In this document: positions 1 through 12,600 of the stretch, piece after piece
How positions within the stretch are numbered: position 1 is the first letter of the stretch
How the letters are laid out: each line of letters starts with the position of its first letter
Source of the DNA: Diplosphaera chodatii
Taxonomy: Eukaryota; Chlorophyta; Trebouxiophyceae; Prasiolales; Stichococcaceae
Direction of reading: 5' to 3'
Length of the DNA stretch: 64,000 bases
Assembly (NCBI GenBank): GCA_032358165.1
Contig: JAALGY010000032.1
Coordinates: 434,001-498,000, forward strand
Notes under the pieces: generated by a model
The model's database searches: none
What the model was told of the DNA's origin: nothing
The model's input: only the letters and a program-made list of their open reading frames with translations
Position numbers and translations under genes: made by a program

Positions 1-924
1 CTGCAGGCCCCTCGACCGCAGCACCGCCCGGATCTGCCCACCGAACAGGGCTCAATTGAACCGAACAAGGCTCGGTTGAACAGTTGTACCATCAGGAAAG
101 GCCAGCCAGCGCATGGCAAGCGCCGTCAGTATCAGCCTGTCATGTTGATAACTGGTCGTCACTGCATCACGGCCACATCATGCAGCATGCCTGCATGCGG
201 AAGACATCCATCGCGGCATTCTGCTCGTCCCGGGGGCGCCATGCCACCAGCGCCATGCCGTTACAGGGCGGGAAGCCTGGAGACCTAGAGGTAACAAGGA
301 TCATCAATTGCAACTGCTGCAGCGTGCTGAACCATACTGGTGTCAGATACTTGGGCAGCGGCATTGCATAGCACCTGGTGCGCTCACTCACCACAGGTTC
401 ACTGCAAGAACCGCAAGCCGTCGATGTGGATGAGCGGCCGAGTGCTGACCGCTGGATTGACTGTAGTTGCTAACAGGTACCCTTCGCTGCTGTAACGGTG
501 ATCTTTGGGAGGTTAGCCAGCACGGATGTGCAGCTCCGGAACCTACCAAATGTTGTCAACTCCTTGCCAAATGTCGCTCGTGCTCATACATATGGAACAC
601 GGTTCCACGAAGCTGAGTAGACCGGGACAGTGATGCGAAGTGACGTCGCGCACCGGGGTCAATGTCTTGGTCGTTGCTACAGGGCATGGGCTGCCTGTGT
701 AAATGTAGCCTGTGTAAACCTCACTTGCCCGCGCCAGGAAGATGCGATTCCATGGACCTTGGCAAGTATGTTGCATGGCACCACACTCTCTGTGAGGCAA
801 GGGCAGACTTGAAAATGTCTCGCCGAGCTCCGTTTGAGTGCTGCAATCTGCTGCCGCTGCCGCTGCCCAGTGTGGTCCCCATGAAAGCCAGAGGCTACCC
901 TGCTGTCAGGTTCAGCGAGTCGGC
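1..924. other. Left-edge spacer, 3' flank of valyl-tRNA synthetase
   Basis: No convincing gene was assembled here. The part near 925 is the 3' untranslated flank of the synthetase gene. At the extreme left the minus strand shows an acceptor-like GTGGGCAG followed from about position 33 down to 1 by an open, GC-rich frame, which could be the start of an exon belonging to a gene mostly outside the window. That reading rests on about 30 bases and is weak. Confidence 0.4.
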
Positions 925-3900
925 TCACTGCGTGGCCGCCAGCTGCACCATCTGCTCCAGCTTCCGCTTGACCGCCTCCAGCTGCTCCTGCCCCTCGGCC
1001 TGCACAGGGTCAGCCAGCTGTCACCCTGCCGCCGTGGGAGCCAGACACTTCACGATGCGCCGGTTCGTAGCTGCATGCATTCACTTCGGCATGTGGTCTG
1101 CGGACAGCCGAGGCCATCTCATATGATGTGCTGCGGTGACGGCATGCGCACCTGCGCCTGGCGAGTCTCGTCCACCACCGCCGCCTGCGCGTTCTCCAAG
1201 AACTTGGGGTTGGACAGCCGCCCCGTCAGCCCCGCCAGCTCCTTCTCCAGCTTGGCCTGCTGCTTCCGCAGCCGCTCCGCCTCCTTCCCCGCGTCGAACA
1301 GCCCTGCAGACGTGAGCATTGCCTGCTCTTCGCAGCATTGCAAAAGGCGGACGTCGGGTCCAACGGTTACCACATCTTGCTGATCAAACTTGGCTGACAT
1401 GCAGCGGATAGTCTTCCGCCTGCAAGGTGGCATCCGTTTCTGCAGTCCTTTGCCATAACCAGGCTGATCGCTTGCCCCTCAGCACTGGCTGCACCCTCAG
1501 CCGGGCTTCAGTCAACCCGAGTAGTGGTCGACACCCCAGATGCAGTGTTACAGAATGGTGCTTCCCACCTGCCAGCGGAAGCACAACCTCCACGCCCTCC
1601 GCAACCACCAGGCTGATCTGCTGCCCCTCGCCGCCGGCGGCCGGCGCGGCTTCCGCCACAGCAAAGGCCGCGGCATCCAACTTGGCCAGCGTGCGCACCA
1701 CCGCCGACTCGCTCTGCAGCGCTTCCCTGCGCATGTTTGGCCCAATGGCATGTGCTGCTGTTCACCTACAGCCCTGGCACCACCAGCAGATGCAAGCTTC
1801 AGCTGGCCCGCACACAGGGCGTGTGCAACCTTGAACAGAAGTGGGTGCCCGTCTTTGCAAGCACATCAGTAGTGGCCGAACAGTGCTGCACGGGTGTCAT
1901 GCATGCAGTCGTCAACAAAGCCGCAGGGGAGGTGTCATGCCTGAGGGCTGTGTCGCCCGAGACGACGACTGTGGCTGCCACACGCTTGCCGGGGGTGACG
2001 CCGTACTCTGCCCGTGCGTTGCGGACGCCCCGCACGGCCGACTGCAGCACCTCGAAGTGCTCCAGGGCCTGCTCGTCGACCGGGGCGCTGTCTGACGGCC
2101 ACGGCGCCACAATCAGCGCCTCGCCTGTACCGCCACAGACAATGACCGTCAGCTTCTGCTTCAACTCGATGTTTTGCAGCAGAAAGTGATGTCGGCAGCA
2201 GGACGCGCCGACAGAGTCAGCACTGCAGAGTGCGCCTGAATGCCCCGTTCAATGAGACCAGCGGCTTTGCACCTGTGTGCGGCATCTAAACCCTAAAACC
2301 GTAAACACCTGTGTGCGGCAGCGCCTGCCACAGCTCCTCGGTGATGAAGGGCATGAAGGGGTGCGCCAGCCGCAGCACCGCGTCATAGGCGTACACCAGC
2401 ACCCGCTTGGTCTGCGCTGCAGCTGCCTCATCATCGCCATACAACCGCGCCTTGGCTGCCTGTGGGTGGCATCAGGATGGACTGGCGGGCACTGTGGCGA
2501 TGTCCATGTTGATGTCCATATGGTAGTTACAGGTTTGGACACAGCATAGTGCCGAGCCTGCTGGCTACGTGTAGCCCTGGCAGAAGTCACTGGCAGACCT
2601 CTGCAATGAGTAAGCTAGCACAAGAAGATGAGCACCGCTGCGGTGAGGTGAGGTGAGGTGAGGTGACACAAGTCCCATCTGCTCACACCTCGATGTACCA
2701 GTCGGCGAAGTCGCCCCACACGAAGTCGTACAGCAGGCGCCCCGCCTCTGCCATCTCCAGCTTCTCGTGCGCCGCCGTGCTGCGCTGAACCACCTGCCGC
2801 ACGGCCAAAACTGTCAGCACTCGACACCGACGCATACTGAGAGCTGCCATCCAAGCACACCTCTGGACATGCTTTCCAAGTCTGCTTGCTTGGCTTGGTT
2901 CAGTACCAACACAGTCCCAACCATGCTAGACACATACGTTGTCAGCTGGCTCAGCACAGTTACGGCCGCACAACTATGAGCTGAGAGAGGGCACATGATG
3001 CACGCTCAGCACATGCAGCATGACTCCCTGCCGTGGAATGTACCCAGCCTTGCACAGGAGTTGCTCATGAATGTGAGACGAGATGATTCAAGTGCACCAT
3101 CGTCTTCAATCCGCACTTGCCTGGTGCAACGAGGATAGGATCCAGCGCTCTGTCAGCGGCAGGCCCTGTAGCGAGTCTGGGCCGCTGAAGTCTGCCTGCG
3201 CAAGCGACTGCCACTCTGCGCTGCCGTGGCCGCTGTTGCTGCCGCTGCTGTTGCTGCTGTCGCCACTGCCGCTGAGGTTGCTGAGGATGAACTTGCCGGC
3301 ATTCCACAGCTTGTTGGCAAAGTTGCGAGACGACAGCACTCGGTCCATGGCCAAATTGAGGTCCTGCCCCATGGTTGTGCCTGCAGCGTGGGAGGGCTTG
3401 AGCATCAGCCACCTGATGGCAGACATCTCGAGCAACAGGCTGTGCTCTTTTGATGTCACATCCCTGTTGAGCATGAAGACCAGCGCACATGCTGACAGAA
3501 GCTGTCATGCCGCCTGCTGCAGTTGAATGCGAAGTGCAGCGACTGGTTGTCTATGCATGTGTCTTGATCTACAGAAGCCTCACCAGTGGCCAGCGTGTAC
3601 CGCAGCGCATCAGCACCATACTCTGCGATGGAGTCCAGGGGGTCCACCACATTGCCCAGCGACTTGGACATCTTGCGCCCCTGGCCATCCCTTACCTGCA
3701 CAACCACATGCAAGCTTGTTGATGGAAGATGTTGTGCATGTCGCAACTGCTGCTGCTGGAGGCTGCTGGAGGCCATCAACAGCAGCGGGCCGGTCCCACA
3801 CATGACTGGACGCCATGAGCAGCCATCCGGTCGGCCGATGCGCATCAGTGTGCACAGCGCTCACCAGGCCGTGCAGCAGCACAGTGTGGAAGGGCGCCCT

Positions 3901-6900
3901 GCCGGTTAGCGCCAGGCTCATCATGACCATGCGAGCGACCCAAAAGAAAAGAATGTCGTGCCCCGTCTCCAGCACCTGCAGACATACAGTGCCGCGGGTT
4001 GACAGGGCCCTGTAACACCTCTCGGCAAGTAGCATGCAGCGTATGGATGTTACAGCTGGTTCCCTGCGACTGCCATTAGTGAATGTGGACTGTGGACAGC
4101 GCAAGGGATGTAGCCAGTGCCTGACCTGGGTGGGGAAGAAGCGCTGCAGGTCCGCTGCGCCCTCGTCCGGCCAGCCCAGCGTGCTGAATGGCCTAGTGTG
4201 AGGGGCGGGCCACTGTCAGCTGGCAGGTCTTGGCACAAGAGTGCGTGCCGTTTGGCAACCCATGTCACGATGCAGCGACAACCTCTCGCAGCACATCCAC
4301 ATGCACTGAAGCTTGCTCGCTTCATGCTGCCCGCTGTCAGACACGGGTTGACAGGCACCTGTGGGCAACTCAACGCACCACAGCCCCGATGAGAACCAGG
4401 TGTCCAGCACATCCTGCTCCTGCCGCAACGCCACACCGTCGCCATGCCTGCAGTACGCAGCGTATGCAGCATGATCATAGTGGACAAGGGCCAGAGCCCT
4501 TGGTAAGCGGCTTTGTTGGTGCTCCACCATTGCTGTAAGCAGTCAGCTGCCAGCACAAGCTTGAGCAGACTCAAGCTGATAGCAGCTCACTGCTGCCGTG
4601 CTGCCGCCAGGGCCTCTGCCTCGTTGCGAGCGACGACGAAGTCGTCTGAGACGCCCGTGCTGGATGCCGCTGCTGCTGCCTCGTCTGGAAAGACATACCA
4701 GACGGGTATTTGGTGGCCCCACCACAGCTGCCGCGAGATGCACCAGTCCTGCGTTTCAAAGATTGCCATCGTCAGCTCTGAATCGGAGAACTCATGAGCA
4801 ACACTGGCTGCTTCGAACAGCAGCAACCACCCTAAGCCCGCCGTGCCCAGGTACATGGGCAAGAATGATGATAGTCAGCCGCTGGCGGCTGTCTGAATGT
4901 GACAGCAACAGAACAGGCTTGCATAGCCCTGCTGACATAGCATGCAAGCTCGCCATGTATGATGGCACTCGAACATAAATGCACTCTGCAATGATGCAAA
5001 GGGCAGCAGACGTCGGCAAGCCACCAGGCATTGGCAGGCCACCAGACTGAAAAGCGTACCCGGATGTTCTCCAGCCACCGGTTGTACACCTTCTCGAAAC
5101 GGTCTGGTACTATCCGCACATCGCCTGCTGCCACTGCATCGAGCGCCGGCTTTGCGAGCGGCTCCATGCGGACGAACCACTGCGGCCGCACCTGCACAGG
5201 AAGGTGTGACAAGTCGCCTCACCTGCCTGTATGTACCCTTGCACCCAGGCTCAATTGTCAGCACGGGTGCACGACCGATTGTGTGCTGCCTGAACGTTGA
5301 TGCAACTGCAGGGGCACCGCCGGCAAGTTGTGGATTGCGTGGTTCGCTCCAGGGCCGCACCAGGGGCTCGACCACCTCGCCGCCCCGCTGAGAGCGTGGC
5401 ACCCGGTTCGTGTGGGACTCTCGCTTGATGGCCAGCCCCTGAGCCTGCAGGGCAGGTGTCAAATCTATTCAGTGTGCTGTGGCCTCAGTAACGGATGCTC
5501 CTTCCTCTCTCCTGCTGCACCATCAGTTGACGCCTCGTCCTCTGGATCAGAGTGTGGTGCTACTTTAGTTGGGGTCAGGGAGTGACTGCAAGCTTGACTA
5601 GGCCCAGCACACTGTGGGAGGGGCATGTATGCCAGGTGGAAACGACATGCTGACATGCATGTGCAGGCACAGGCCCTTGATGTTAACAACAGCACCTAAC
5701 AGCGCTTAGGCAGGCACATATGTTGAAGAAGCCGGCATGCTCACCTCCAGTGCCTCCCACACATCGGTGCGTGCCTCGGCACGGTCCAACCCCGCAAAGC
5801 GTCCGGCATTGCTGTTCAGGCTGCCATCATTGTTCATGATGTTGATGATCTGCAGCCCATGCCGCTGCCCCACCTGCAGCGGCGGCATGCCGGCGTGGGC
5901 TCCCTGATCTCGAACCTTCTCTTCTAACCACGCGGCTCAGGATAGGTGCTTCGGGGTTGGGTGCTGGCCTTTGCTGACGTATATGGAATGCTGCAACAGC
6001 TGGTCCGGCGATGGCAGCAGGGCAACAGCAGCAACAGGCAGCCACCTCGAAGTCCACTGGGTCGTGGCCAGGGGTGATCTTCAGGGCGCCCGTGCCAAAC
6101 TCCCGGTCCACTGCCTCGTCTGCCACAATCGGAATGGTCCTGAGCAAGCACCAAACACATCAGCTACGTTGATGATTGATTGATATTCATAAGCTATTAG
6201 ATGGCTCGTCTGAATGCGCCACTGTGTTCGACTGGTCAGAATGAGAATAGCTCAGGAAGGGGAGCACATTGCGGCACACAGCTCAGGCACAGTGCCCCTC
6301 CCCTCTGCACGCTCAGCAGCTGCGCTTGCCTCACCTGTCCGTGAATGGCACTGCGCACTGCTTGCCGATGAACTGCGCAAAGCGGGGATCCTCCGGATGC
6401 ACTGCTACTGCTGTATCCCCCAGGATGGTCTCTGGCCGTGTGGTCGCCACCTGCAGATACAAGCACTGTCCACCTGCTACACGATGGATCCCAGCATCAG
6501 CGAGCCACCAGCAGTCAATATGCAGAGCAGTATTCTATGGCCATGTGTGAGTCATGACCCACAACCCACCGGCAAGAAGTCATCACTGCCGCCACCGGCG
6601 ACAGGATACTGGAAGTAGAACATGGACCCCGGCTCTTCTGAATACTCGACCTGCGATGTTAGGACATATTGGGGCTGTCAGATAACAGGCAAGGGCTGCA
6701 GCGTGCTCAGGTGCTTCCGTCTGACACGATGCCTGATCACGAAAGGTGAATGCCTTGTCAGCAGCACCTCCAGATCGGAGACCGCTGTCTGTAGGTTGGG
6801 CGACCAGTTGACGAGGTAGGAGCCCTTGTAGATGAGCCCCCGCTCGTGCAGCCGCACAAACGCCTCTGTCACCGCATCTGTATGACATAACCAGCAATCA

Positions 6901-8764
6901 CGACGCACATGCCCAGGATTCACAGCAGCAGAATGTAGAACGTGAAGACAAAGGGAGAGATCCTTGTGGATGGCAGAAGCAATAAGAAAGCACAGGAAGG
7001 GCTTGTGTCACTGCGTGGAAGGGGCTTGTTCCCATGGACCAATTGTTCGTAGGCGGGAAGAAGTGCAAATCCCAGCAATCAGGTTGAGCCGCACTTGGCA
7101 CTGCACAACCTTAGGCATGTACAAGTCACCACACCATACAAGCAGCCATTTCACACGTTCTGATGAGCTACAGCCTTACCGCTGAGTGCGCCGTCCAGTG
7201 TGAAACGCTCACGGGACCAGTCGCAGGAGGCGCCCAGCCGCCGCAGCTGCCCCGTGATCGCGCCGCCGTGCGTCCTCTGCAGATGATCAGTTCACTGCAT
7301 TTTCACCCTGTAGAACGATCCGCAGGTGCGCTGTGCCAGCGCTTGAGGGCTGCCCTGATGGGGTTTGACCATGCGTGGTGCATCTATGACAGCATTGTCC
7401 ATTTGTTGCAGACCTTCCACTCCCACACGCGCTCTGTGAAGGCTTCACGGCCCAGCTCCTTGCGGGAGGTGCCCTCGCTCGCCAGCAGCTTCTCCACCAC
7501 CAGCTGTCCCGTGCAGAGAGATGCATGTCAGCGCATGTGCATGCCAGCTGACGAAGTGTGGCAGCCTGATTGTATTGCCTTGCATGCATGCACTGTACCT
7601 CGTGGTCTGAAGTCAACTTTGTGAGTGAGACCAGGTCAGCTCCGAATGCAGCATGCATGCATGCGTGCATGCATGCAATGCTCCTGCTATTCTGCGTTCG
7701 CATGATATTTAGCAGCACCTGCGTGGCGATGCCTGCGTGGTCGGTGCCAGGCAGCCACAGGGTGGGGCGCCCCCGCATGCGTGCAAAGCGCGCCATGATG
7801 TCCTGTGCAGAGGCCATGCCAGCAGTCTTGTCCACTGCCCACAGCATTTAGAAGGGCCACATGCAGCATCGCTGCGAACAGCTTGCTTGCAGAGAGTTGT
7901 AGGACTGCAGGTGAGCCTGCCTGCAGCGTGACGAACATGGCATGGCCCATGTGCAGGCGCCCAGTCACGTTAGGCGGTGGCATTGGCATCGTGAAAGGCT
8001 CGCCGCTGGCGGTTTCGTCTGGCCGGAAGAAACCCTGCTCCTCCCACCTGCATTGAGTCGCTGCACCATCACCGCTCCAGAAGGGGCTTGCTTGTCGAGG
8101 CCGAGTGCGTGTTCATACATCATTTGTCATCACGTACGCAATAGGAAGCATAACCAGAGCTGGTAGCGTGGTGAGCGCACCAGCTGTACAAGCGCTCCTC
8201 GCTTGCGGCAGGGTCAAAATTCTTCGGCAGCTCCGCACCGCTCTGACCTGCAGCAGCCAGAGGGCAGCCTGCTGTAAGCATCACCATGGGTTGATATGAC
8301 ACACGGGTGGCTCAACTGCACACTTTGCAAACTTTCTACAGCGTGACATCCTACTTGACGCCTGCATGCCATGTACGCTTCGGAAACACACGATCATGCA
8401 AGCGTTGCATCGGCTACACCCCACCTGGTGCGGAGGCGGCCGGAATGCCTGCGGAAGCTTGGGCAGTTGTGGCTGAAGCATGCGCTGCCGTGCCTCTTCT
8501 GCTGTTTGTGCTGAAGGGTCGCCTGCACCTAGCTCCTGCGCTGAGGCAGAACCTGCCGCCGCCCAGTGGCATGCCCGCCAGCAGGCATTGGCCATGATGC
8601 ACCGCTGGGCAGGACCCCAGGCGCCAGCCGCCCATGTGAAACAACCGTACTCTGGGGCGCAGCACCAGGGAGACTGATTGTGGCAGAGCGCATCCTGCAG
8701 AGCAGGCTGGCTGTGCCATTGGCAGGAGCATTCTGGGCAGCAGTCTGCTGGCCCTGTGCAACAT
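925..8764 (-). CDS. Valyl-tRNA synthetase, organelle-targeted, multi-exon
   Basis: Class I aminoacyl-tRNA synthetase that charges tRNA-Val. The first exon (8764-8425) encodes about 113 residues rich in Ala, Arg, Ser and Leu with hardly any acid residues, a typical plastid/mitochondrial transit peptide. It is followed by [20 protein letters not shown] (exons 8247-8181 and 8047-7921), the HIGH-type motif [11 protein letters not shown], and [10 protein letters not shown] (7802-7719). The CP1 editing region follows ([33 protein letters not shown]). The KMSKS motif is in [15 protein letters not shown] (3695-3584). Next come the anticodon-binding domain and a C-terminal coiled coil ending ...VQLAATQ, with stop TGA at 925-927. 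Phases of the checked exons agree. At least one intron, after TLQ, starts with GC instead of GT. About 20 exons; internal boundaries not all resolved. Because the protein carries a transit peptide it may serve organelles, or cytosol as well if a downstream Met is used. Confidence 0.95.
2642..2666. repeat. GGTGA pentanucleotide repeat, five copies
   Basis: Five perfect tandem copies of GGTGA lie inside an intron of the synthetase gene. On the plus strand each copy resembles a splice donor, but the gene is on the minus strand, where the tract reads TCACC. Confidence 0.85.
7649..7679. repeat. GCAT-type self-complementary repeat tract
   Basis: A run of alternating GCATGCATGC words with one GCGT interruption, capable of forming a hairpin, located in an intron of the synthetase gene. 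A shorter relative lies at about 7580. Confidence 0.8.
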
Positions 8765-9667
8765 CGATCAGTGCGCCATCGTCAGAGATGCCACCGATCA
8801 GTCTGACAGCTCACCATCCAACTAAGTTTATGGTGCGTGGTGTCAGATGCGACGCGAACATTCGGCCGCGAACATGTCCACCAGACCACCAGAGAATGAA
8901 CTCCGAAATGGTGTAGTGCCCAAACCCTAGGCTGTACCTTCATGACTAATTCCACTTGGCACTGACTCACAAAGATCTAAGTGAAAGCTGGCCCGAAGCT
9001 TGCCTTCTCCTCGACGCGTTGCGGGTGCAGTGCTACAGGCGCAGCAGGTCACATGCGTGCCCCCAACGTGGACTCGAATAGGCAGCATGTTGCCCGCTGG
9101 GTTGGGTTCCAGTGCACCACTGGCGAGCAGTTCTGCTGCGAGCCCGTGAGCAAGATGCAAGTCGCACAACATGGAGCCCGTAGCATATCAACAGGTGTGA
9201 TCAGTGTCATTGATCACGCAGAACGCTCTCATAGCGTTTGCAGCTGCCATTTGCCGCATACAGACGTGGGCGTGGGGCGGCAGGCAAAGCTGTACGGATA
9301 GGCGAAGCTGTTGTGCGCAGCACCTTCCCACAGTGGGCACGGCCCGCAGACTTACGCAGGATTGGCTGTAACAAGCAGTTTGCTCCGTCACCGGGCACAG
9401 TGTCTACACACGCACTGTAGATGCACGTGAGACGGGCTGGTCGGGACGCCGGGTCGTGGCGGGGCGGCGGTGTGCCATGTTGTTGGGCCCAATCCCCGCC
9501 TGCAAAACGTTTCGCCTGCTTGTCTATCTCCGTTACAGCTTCGCGGCCAGTCTGTGGTCATTCAGGGTCATCTGAAGGGCTACTAAGGGCGTCTATCGGG
9601 CTCGCGCATGTGGCCGCGGGCTTGCCGATACGCAGAAGACCTAACGCGTCCCATCATCCACTCGCAG
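8765..9667. other. Divergent 5' spacer between synthetase and HMG-box gene
   Basis: About 900 bases separate the synthetase start from the first well supported exon of the HMG-box gene, so both promoters should lie here. A two-codon candidate first exon, ATG CAC followed by the donor GTGAGA, sits at 9421-9426. It is in phase with the exon at 9668, but two codons cannot prove a start. Nothing else recognisable. Confidence 0.5.
8932..8940. promoter_or_regulatory. Telo-box-like motif AAACCCTAG upstream of synthetase
   Basis: AAACCCTA is the plant telo-box, known from promoters of genes for the translation machinery. Here it lies about 170 bases upstream of the start codon of a tRNA synthetase, a fitting place. 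The same 14-base string CAAACCCTAGGCTG occurs again near 13155 in an intron, so it may equally be a dispersed repeat. Function is inferred. Confidence 0.35.
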
Positions 9668-12600
9668 GTGGTCGCAACGCCCTTCTCCCCGCTGGACAGC
9701 CCCTGCCGCACCACGAATTGGGACGCAGGAGCCCTTGAGGACGTCAGCAAGCAGCTGGGCCTGCCGCTGCTGGCAAATCACAGGTGCGATGGTGCAACTT
9801 CGGCTGCACAGCACACTGATCGTTTTCCACGTCGCTGGAGCGATGACACACATTACAATCATGACATTGCGCTCGCTCGCCCATTATCTGTGCTCAATCA
9901 CAGCGTGTCTTTGCCGCAGAGCCAGCTGCCAGCGACTGCCGGGGTCCGGTCCACCACCATCGATGGAGACCGCGGCCTGTCTGGAGCGCAGCGGTGGCAT
10001 GACCTGCACAGTGCGTTTCTGCTGACGGTGTACCAGGCTTCGTGACACACATATCTCTGTGTGATCAATTTCCGGATGGCATTTGTCGAAACGCTGCCAC
10101 CATGCCGGGAAGCATCTGACGCCATGCCAAGTTGTGTCCAGGTGACAGTGGAGAACAGCGGCCAGCAGCTTGCCGGCAGCAACCCCACTGCGGCCAGGGT
10201 TGCGGCCGCGCTGGCGCAGGGCAGCAACCAGTTCGTGAACGGCGTCAAGGTGGGCCTTCATCAGAGTTAGTCATGTAGCCCATGTAACATGGCTGCCCGC
10301 ATCCTGAGCTGCTTACGTCATTCTTGCCGATGGTAATGTAAACTGCGAGGGGCCATGCTGCCGTGGTGCAGGCTTTTGGGCTCATCAGTCCTGCAGTGCA
10401 GCACAAGCTGCACCAGGAGTTCGCCAAGACCAGCACGAGCAGCTCAGTGAGCACCGCCACGGAAGCCGGGCACGAGGCAGTAGCAGGGCTGGCAGCAGGA
10501 AGCAGCCCATCGGCTGCAGATGGGCAGGAAGCCGACTACCCCACCGCTGCGCAGCACAGCGCACATGCCACGAAGCAGCCGCAGGTCGATGATCACCCTC
10601 CTGTGGCTGGCGCCGCCACCCCAGCGCCCGACCCCCTGGCTGCGGCCCACGCCGCCGCCGCCGCCGCCGCCGCAGCACCTCAGCCACCCTCGCCGTCCGT
10701 GCTGGTGCAGACGGCGGCACTGCCGCCACTGCAGCTGCGGCAGCAGGCCGCCCCGCAGCAGGGCAAGCAGGACACCCTGCAGCAGCGGGTGGTGCAGACG
10801 GGCGCCACCACTGCATCGCCGAGGGACTCCCCGGCAGGGTTTAGTGCTGCTGCGACCGGCAGCCGCAGCCCGCTGCCCCCAATCGCCACTGGCCAGACGT
10901 CCCCCCAGAGGGGATCTGCTGCTGGGCCGGTCACCCCTGTAGCGAGGCCCACCCCCACGCCTCCCCCTCGTGTGCGGACACCCCTTTCGGCCAAGGCACC
11001 CATTGGGCTGTTCAAGCCCAGCCCCAGCCGCGTCGCCGTGGCGCCCCACCCCGCAGCGAAGGCGGCAGACAGGGCCGGCGGTGCAGCGAGTCCGGGCGGC
11101 ATGCCACAGCAGGCGCCTGATGCGGTGCTGTATGCTGCGCAGCAGCTGCACGGGGAGGGCGTCAGCCCCAACCCCTTTGCCACAGCCCCCGGCGGCGGCC
11201 CAAACCCTGGCCTGAAGCCCGGGCAGCCGGGCGGCAGCGGCGCATTTTCGCGGTTCAAGGCCGCGGCCCGAGTGCCGCCCGCCCTCCGGGCGAGGCCCCA
11301 GCAGCCTGCGTCGTCGCTCTCGCCCTTCATCACGGCCAGAAGCGCTGTGCCGGCCGCACCACTTGCAGCCTCTGCAGCGGCGTCTGCGTCCCTTTTTGGC
11401 TATCCGCTGCCGGGTATGCCGCAGCTGAATGTGCCCAGCTGGAGCGGCAGCAACATCAGCGGCAGCAGCATGCTGGGCGCAAGCGCCCTCGACGTCAGCA
11501 CCTGTCAGACAGGCTCCTTCGATGCCTCAAGCTTCGACCTGCGCAGCGTGAGCAAGGGCAGCCTCAGCGTCGGCAGCGTGGGCAGCCCCGCCAGCTGGGC
11601 CCCGCTGCAGCGCCTGTCTGCCGGCAGCACCGACGCCCTGCGCGAGTACTTCGGGCAGTTTGCCGTGGCCGCCAACCCCTGGGACCCCGCCAACTACTCG
11701 CCAGCCGCCCTGGCGGCCTTTGCCCAAACCGCGCGCCTCAGCAGCAGCGCCAGGGGCGGCGCCTCGCTGCGTGCCGTGGCTGCAGCCGCCGTCGACGCTG
11801 CCAACCCCGACGCAGGCGGTCTGGCTGCTGACATCGGCGTCGCAGACGCTGCGGCGGCGGGCCCGCTCGCAAAGAAGCAGCGCCGGACCGCGCCAGCTGT
11901 GCGCCAGGCCGCCCAGGGCGAGGTGGCGGCCGCAAGGGACGACGCTGAGGAGGCCCCGGAGCAGCAGCAGTCGCCCCAGGGCCGCCTGACGCCCGAGGCG
12001 CTGTCGCAGGGCGCCGCCGCAGCGGAGGCGGCGCTGAGCTCACAGGTGGGCCTGCACCTGTGTTGCTTTCAGACATCATTTGACTGCAGGACTGCGTGGC
12101 ATATTGCGCCGTGTCATTTACGTACCACCAGACCCTGCAGCCCTGCAACATGCCGATGTACCCATGACAGCAGCAGCCCATCTACCTACTTCCTGCATGA
12201 AGGGTTTCTTCAAGCGCTCTGCTTTCCTGCGACCAGGGCCTGCTGAACCCCAGCGCCGCCACCGTCAAGGCGCCCCGCGTGGCGGCCAAGGGCTGGACCG
12301 CCTTCACCGCGTTCGGGCTGCACACGCGCGACGCCGTGCGCGCCGCCAACCCGGGCGCAACATCAGTGGAGGTTGAGAAGGTGGGAGACGTTGTAATTCT
12401 GGGGTGCACGATACCAGCGGCGCAGAAGAGCCGAACCTCATCAATTCCGTTCCCAATCCTGGGGCTGAATAGCAGCTGCTTGGGTGCTATTGTGTGGTGT
12501 TGCTGAAACGCTGCTTTTGCATGAATGCGCAGCTGGTGGGACAGCTGTGGGGGCGCCTGAGCAAGGACGAGAAGCAGGGATGGGTGCAGCGCGCCGCCCG

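Noticed and set aside
2286..2300. True telomere or chromosome end
   Set aside because: Only about two partial AAACCCT units, inside an intron of an intact gene.
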